A DNA stretch of 8,720 nucleotides, from positions 1 through 8,720 of the forward strand of contig JAEDGW010000108.1 of assembly GCA_016297325.1 (NCBI GenBank). Direction: 5' to 3'. Below are positions 6,807-8,720 of this stretch, piece by piece (positions within the stretch are counted from its first letter, which is position 1; every line of letters begins with the position of its first letter). The notes beneath the pieces were generated by a model, which was not told the origin of the DNA, ran no database searches, and saw only the letters and a list, made by a program, of their open reading frames with translations. Made by a program: the position numbers and the translations under genes. This stretch comes from Coprococcus sp. Lineage in GTDB: Bacteria > Bacillota > Clostridia > Lachnospirales > Lachnospiraceae.

Positions 6807-7460
6807 TTAGTCTGTTACTTCTGTGCTGGAATCTATAGACTGCTGAACCTGCTCCGTTGTCGTGCCGGTAGGCAGATAGATGTGGTATGGCAGTGTATCA
6901 GCTGCCGGTGACAGATCCGCATAGCACTCCATAGTCAGTGCAAATGTGCCATTCTCCTTGTTCTTGCCCTCTATCTCAAGGCCTGATGTACAGAGCGCAT
7001 TGTCAAAGATCACGATAACAGGACGACCATCTAAGAATCTTCCAATATATCCAAAGTCCTCAATATAATCATCCTTTTCAATTCTTGCCTTGGATTCGAT
7101 CACATCGTACCCTTCCGCTGTTGATGTGCCATTCTGTCCGATAATAGCCATCTTGATCGTCTCAGGCGACAGCTCCACCATGTTAGTATCCATCTGTGCT
7201 GTCTCGCCTGTCTTAACTGTTAACTCCTTAACCTTAACAAGCTCACCATCAACCTCTATATCCTTGAGCTCAGGCTTGATTGACAGCTTTGTACCGCCAG
7301 ATGTCGCACCGATCAGAGACTCTGCAAAGTTCCAAGCCTTCTTTGATGCGTCATACTTCAAGCCTTTGTGAATAGTTCCAGCACCAAATACAATGTTCTT
7401 CGGTGTCTTGCTTGTGATACCTGATGACTTGAACTCTTCAAAAGTTAATGTTTCTGCCAT
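6807..7460 (-). CDS. Major tail protein (tail tube)
   Basis: A 217-residue protein, just upstream of the chaperone pair, where siphoviruses encode the tube protein that forms stacked hexameric rings around the tape measure. It is beta-rich with alternating hydrophobic and polar strands: KNIVFGAGTIHKGLKYD (22-38), TKLSIKPELKDIEVDGEL (56-73), VKVKELTVKTGETAQMD (75-91), and a late ALCTSGLEIEGKNKENGTFALTMECY region in which GTFALTMECYAD resembles the final strand of tube proteins. The C-terminal 20 or so residues are Thr/Ser/Gln-rich (TGTTTEQVQQSIDSSTEV) and may be a flexible tail. Two in-frame ATGs exist, at 7478 and 7460. ATG 7460 is chosen because GGAAGGTGA (7476-7468) stands 7 bases before it, whereas ATG 7478 has no good site and overlaps the ribosome site itself. 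The upstream gene's TGA (7470-7468) ends inside that site. Exact tube-protein family not identified. Confidence 0.87.
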   Translation of the reverse strand: MAETLTFEEFKSSGITSKTPKNIVFGAGTIHKGLKYDASKKAWNFAESLIGATSGGTKLSIKPELKDIEVDGELVKVKELTVKTGETAQMDTNMVELSPETIKMAIIGQNGTSTAEGYDVIESKARIEKDDYIEDFGYIGRFLDGRPVIVIFDNALCTSGLEIEGKNKENGTFALTMECYADLSPAADTLPYHIYLPTGTTTEQVQQSIDSSTEVTD

Positions 7461-7476
7461 GATATAATCACCTTCC
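7461..7476 (-). promoter_or_regulatory. Strong ribosome binding site deciding the major tail protein start
   Basis: GGAAGGTGA at 7476-7468 followed by a 7-base spacer (TTATATC) and ATG 7460. The stop codon of the upstream tail terminator gene is the TGA at the end of this motif, so ribosomes ending there can restart at once. Confidence 0.75.
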
Positions 7477-7842
7477 ATTCTTATATTCTTTAATAGTCAA
7501 ATTGATCTGTATCCGTTTTAGTTCTGCATCCCCTGTTGGCACCGGTGACGCATTCCCATAAAAAACGGCAACCCCTGCACCACTTGCAAGGATTGCCGTT
7601 CGTTCAATATTCTGTTCTATCTTCTGCTTGTACTTCTCCAGGCTGATCCAAGAGCCTCTTGTGAAGCCGTCTAGGATGAATGTTATTTCCTGACATCCAT
7701 CTTCCTCAGGAGTATCCCCCTCGGAGTATTCACCAACAAAATATGCCTCCGGCGGGTCATCCTGCCACTCCATAAATGCATATGGTATCTCAAGTTCATC
7801 TGTGAGTACATTGTTGATATATGATAATGTTTCTGTCGTCAA
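7468..7842 (-). CDS. Tail terminator / tail completion protein candidate
   Basis: A 124-residue protein between the gp10-like gene and the major tail protein, the standard place and size for the tail terminator (lambda gpU-like), which caps the tube and joins it to the head. The sequence has an N-terminal helix (TLSYINNVLTDELEIPYAFMEW), a strand region (AYFVGEYSE), a second segment with QEITFILDGFTRGSW, a helix (LEKYKQKIEQNIERTAIL, about 69-86), and a final strand LKRIQINLTIKEYKNGR. This alpha/beta layout fits terminator proteins. The start is TTG 7842-7840: an in-frame TGA lies two codons upstream, and GGTGG stands about 6 bases before the TTG, with AAGG farther back; the next in-frame ATG would remove the first 22 residues. 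Its stop overlaps the ribosome site of the major tail gene. Function rests on position and shape; no signature motif is recognised. Confidence 0.78.
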   Translation of the reverse strand: MTTETLSYINNVLTDELEIPYAFMEWQDDPPEAYFVGEYSEGDTPEEDGCQEITFILDGFTRGSWISLEKYKQKIEQNIERTAILASGAGVAVFYGNASPVPTGDAELKRIQINLTIKEYKNGR

Positions 7843-7856
7843 TCGTCACCACCGCC

Positions 7857-8276
7857 TTACTCACTGAACGTTTGATTGAGGATAGAGCCAAGTCGCTTGA
7901 TGATCTTGCTCTTGGTCTTGTCAAAGGCTTTCTGTAAAGGTCTGAGAGGCTTTTTACCATGAGTTGTGTGCCAGTTGCCACGCCCATCCTTATAGACCCA
8001 TGGTTTTTTGCGTCCATTACCTTTCAGTGCGTATTCACCTGTTCCATACTCTTCCCAGATAGCATTCTCAAGAGGATTACCGATAACAGCCTCGCCCTTA
8101 TCTTCATCAACATGATGAGTCCATGCTCCTTTGGTCTGTCCTGTGTCTACTCTCGTCTGTGCTCTCTTCGTCTGAGCTTCCACTTCTCCGGCTGCCTCGT
8201 ACAAGAATGCAATAACAGCATCATCCAGAGCCGCCTCAACCTTTATTCTGTTGTCTGTGAACTCCACATTTCCCAT
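7857..8276 (-). CDS. HK97 gp10-like tail completion / neck protein
   Basis: A 139-residue protein of the HK97 gp10-like family, which acts at the head-tail interface or in tail completion. Family signs: an N-terminal helix with VEAALDDAVIAFLYEAAGEVEAQTKRA (12-38, in two adjoining pieces), the RVDTGQTKGAWTHHV block (42-56; family pattern vDTG.Lr.S), AIWEEYGTGEYA (72-83; a strongly conserved EyGT pattern), and a C-terminal KKPLRPLQKAFDKTKSKI (108-125; family pattern P.PFl.pA). ATG 8276 overlaps the upstream stop by one base (TAATG) and has AGGAGG 6 bases upstream, a near-perfect site. The C-terminus is basic, which fits contact with nucleic acid or an acidic partner. High confidence in family, moderate in precise role. 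Confidence 0.9.
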   Translation of the reverse strand: MGNVEFTDNRIKVEAALDDAVIAFLYEAAGEVEAQTKRAQTRVDTGQTKGAWTHHVDEDKGEAVIGNPLENAIWEEYGTGEYALKGNGRKKPWVYKDGRGNWHTTHGKKPLRPLQKAFDKTKSKIIKRLGSILNQTFSE

Positions 8277-8614
8277 TACTGCCCTCCTGTATACTTCAGG
8301 TATATCTCAAGCTGCTCATGCATCCCCATTGGATCATCTATCAGCATGATGTCATATACCTGACCATCAATCACCATGCGGCTGTTCTCGGTCTTGATCA
8401 TGTCACTGAGTCGTTTATAATCAGCTATGAACATGTGCGTTGATTCCTGCACCTTGGCATTGTATGTTGTGTACTTACTGTCACCGCCTGAGAGGTCAAG
8501 CCAGCCGATCAAGGTATCTTCTGACACCCATGCAACTTCCTGTTCGCCTATCTCATTTCTGGTTATGCTTTTAACCTGTATATCTGCAACTGCATTTCCG
8601 CCTATTCCTCGCAT
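8276..8614 (-). CDS. Phage head-tail joining protein (head closure)
   Basis: A 112-residue protein matching the Phage_H_T_join type (SPP1 gp16 or HK97 gp9-like), a ring that plugs the connector and accepts the tail. Visible blocks: ITRNEIGEQEVAW (18-30), the common opening strand with a 'd.yGe....w' pattern; WLDLSGGDSKYTTYNAKVQE (38-57); THMFIADY (59-66); and RMVIDGQVYDIMLIDDPMGMHEQLEIYLK (79-107, in two adjoining pieces), where the V.dG..Y.i..iddp...h..leiyl pattern is the family hallmark. Length is normal. ATG 8614 begins one base after the upstream TGA, with a GAGG about 8 bases before it. The gene ends in a one-base overlap with the gp10-like gene, so the completion genes are translated as a coupled set. 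Confidence 0.88.
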   Translation of the reverse strand: MRGIGGNAVADIQVKSITRNEIGEQEVAWVSEDTLIGWLDLSGGDSKYTTYNAKVQESTHMFIADYKRLSDMIKTENSRMVIDGQVYDIMLIDDPMGMHEQLEIYLKYTGGQ

Positions 8615-8615
8615 C

Positions 8616-8720
8616 TCAAAACCTCGCTTTCATGTACGGTTTTAAGAAACCAAGAAGCGACTTGGGATATCCCATGAGGGAATTGTCGCCATCCATGTTG
8701 AAATAGGTCACAGAGTGCCT
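8616..8720 (-). CDS. Head-tail connector protein, C-terminal end only
   Basis: The last 34 codons of a gene that enters from the right edge and ends at TGA 8618-8616. The visible sequence includes SVTYFNMDGDNSLMGYPKSL and then LGFLKPYMKARF before the stop. Its position directly before the joining protein, and the helical ending with KPYMKARF, suggest the gp6-like connector (DNA-packaging adaptor) that docks beneath the portal. The start, length and any N-terminal domain lie outside the window. The frame is secure because it is the only one that reads through to a stop abutting the next start; the function is inference from position and partial sequence. Confidence 0.65.
   Translation of the reverse strand, partial: RHSVTYFNMDGDNSLMGYPKSLLGFLKPYMKARF

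Noticed and set aside
6117..7371. Plus-strand open frames opposite the chaperone and major tail genes
   Set aside because: Ser/Thr-rich low-complexity translations with no coding signals; they lie wholly over genes with strong family or positional support.
7796..8017. A 73-codon minus-strand frame across the gp10-like and tail terminator genes
   Set aside because: It is an alternate frame of a gene with a clear HK97 gp10-like signature and shows no recognisable protein features.

Overview
The window is one uninterrupted, single-strand block of late structural genes from a long-tailed (siphovirus-type) phage or prophage. All genes lie on the minus strand, so the phage order runs from high to low coordinates: head-tail connector (C-terminal end only), head-tail joining protein, HK97 gp10-like protein, tail terminator candidate, major tail protein, tail assembly chaperone G and its overlapping T frame, tape measure protein, distal tail protein, Gp37-like baseplate hub protein, a baseplate/fibre protein with an alanine coiled coil, and the start of a small one-membrane-segment, holin-like protein. 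This is the canonical siphovirus head-completion, tail, baseplate and lysis order. Moderate GC, Shine-Dalgarno sites rich in AAGGGG/AGGAGG, TTG and GTG starts, and protein families typical of gut Clostridia prophages suggest a Firmicutes host, probably Lachnospiraceae. That is inference; no host gene is present.

Layout. 8720-7468: connector, joining and tail-completion genes, tightly packed with stop/start overlaps or gaps of 1-14 bases. 7460-6807: major tail protein, for which a strong ribosome site argues for the inner ATG. 6781-5955: chaperone G and T frames overlap by up to about 100 bases in the geometry of a -1 programmed frameshift, giving a predicted fusion of about 275 residues. 5957-5924: a strong intrinsic terminator (11-bp stem, 5-base loop, seven U) begins exactly at the T-frame stop codon and precedes the tape measure gene. 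5896-3053: a 947-residue tape measure with a proline-punctuated hydrophobic 11-residue repeat and three 40-residue Trp-rich repeats, two of them nearly identical in DNA. 3060-245: Dit, Gp37-like hub and fibre-like protein. 244-1: holin-like protein, cut by the window edge.

How they work together: the connector, joining and gp10-like proteins close the filled head and receive the tail. The G and G-T chaperones coat the tape measure while the major tail protein polymerises around it, and the tail terminator caps the tube. Dit and the Gp37-like protein form the distal hub, to which the coiled-coil protein probably attaches. No promoter, tRNA, CRISPR, integrase or insertion sequence was seen. There is no gene-free stretch over 300 bases; the longest gap between genes is 58 bases (5897-5954) and holds most of the terminator.

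The most unusual point is regulatory. A ribosome finishing the frameshifted G-T product would sit on the 5' arm of the terminator hairpin, so tape measure transcription could be tied to frameshifting. This is a hypothesis from the sequence, not a known mechanism for this phage.
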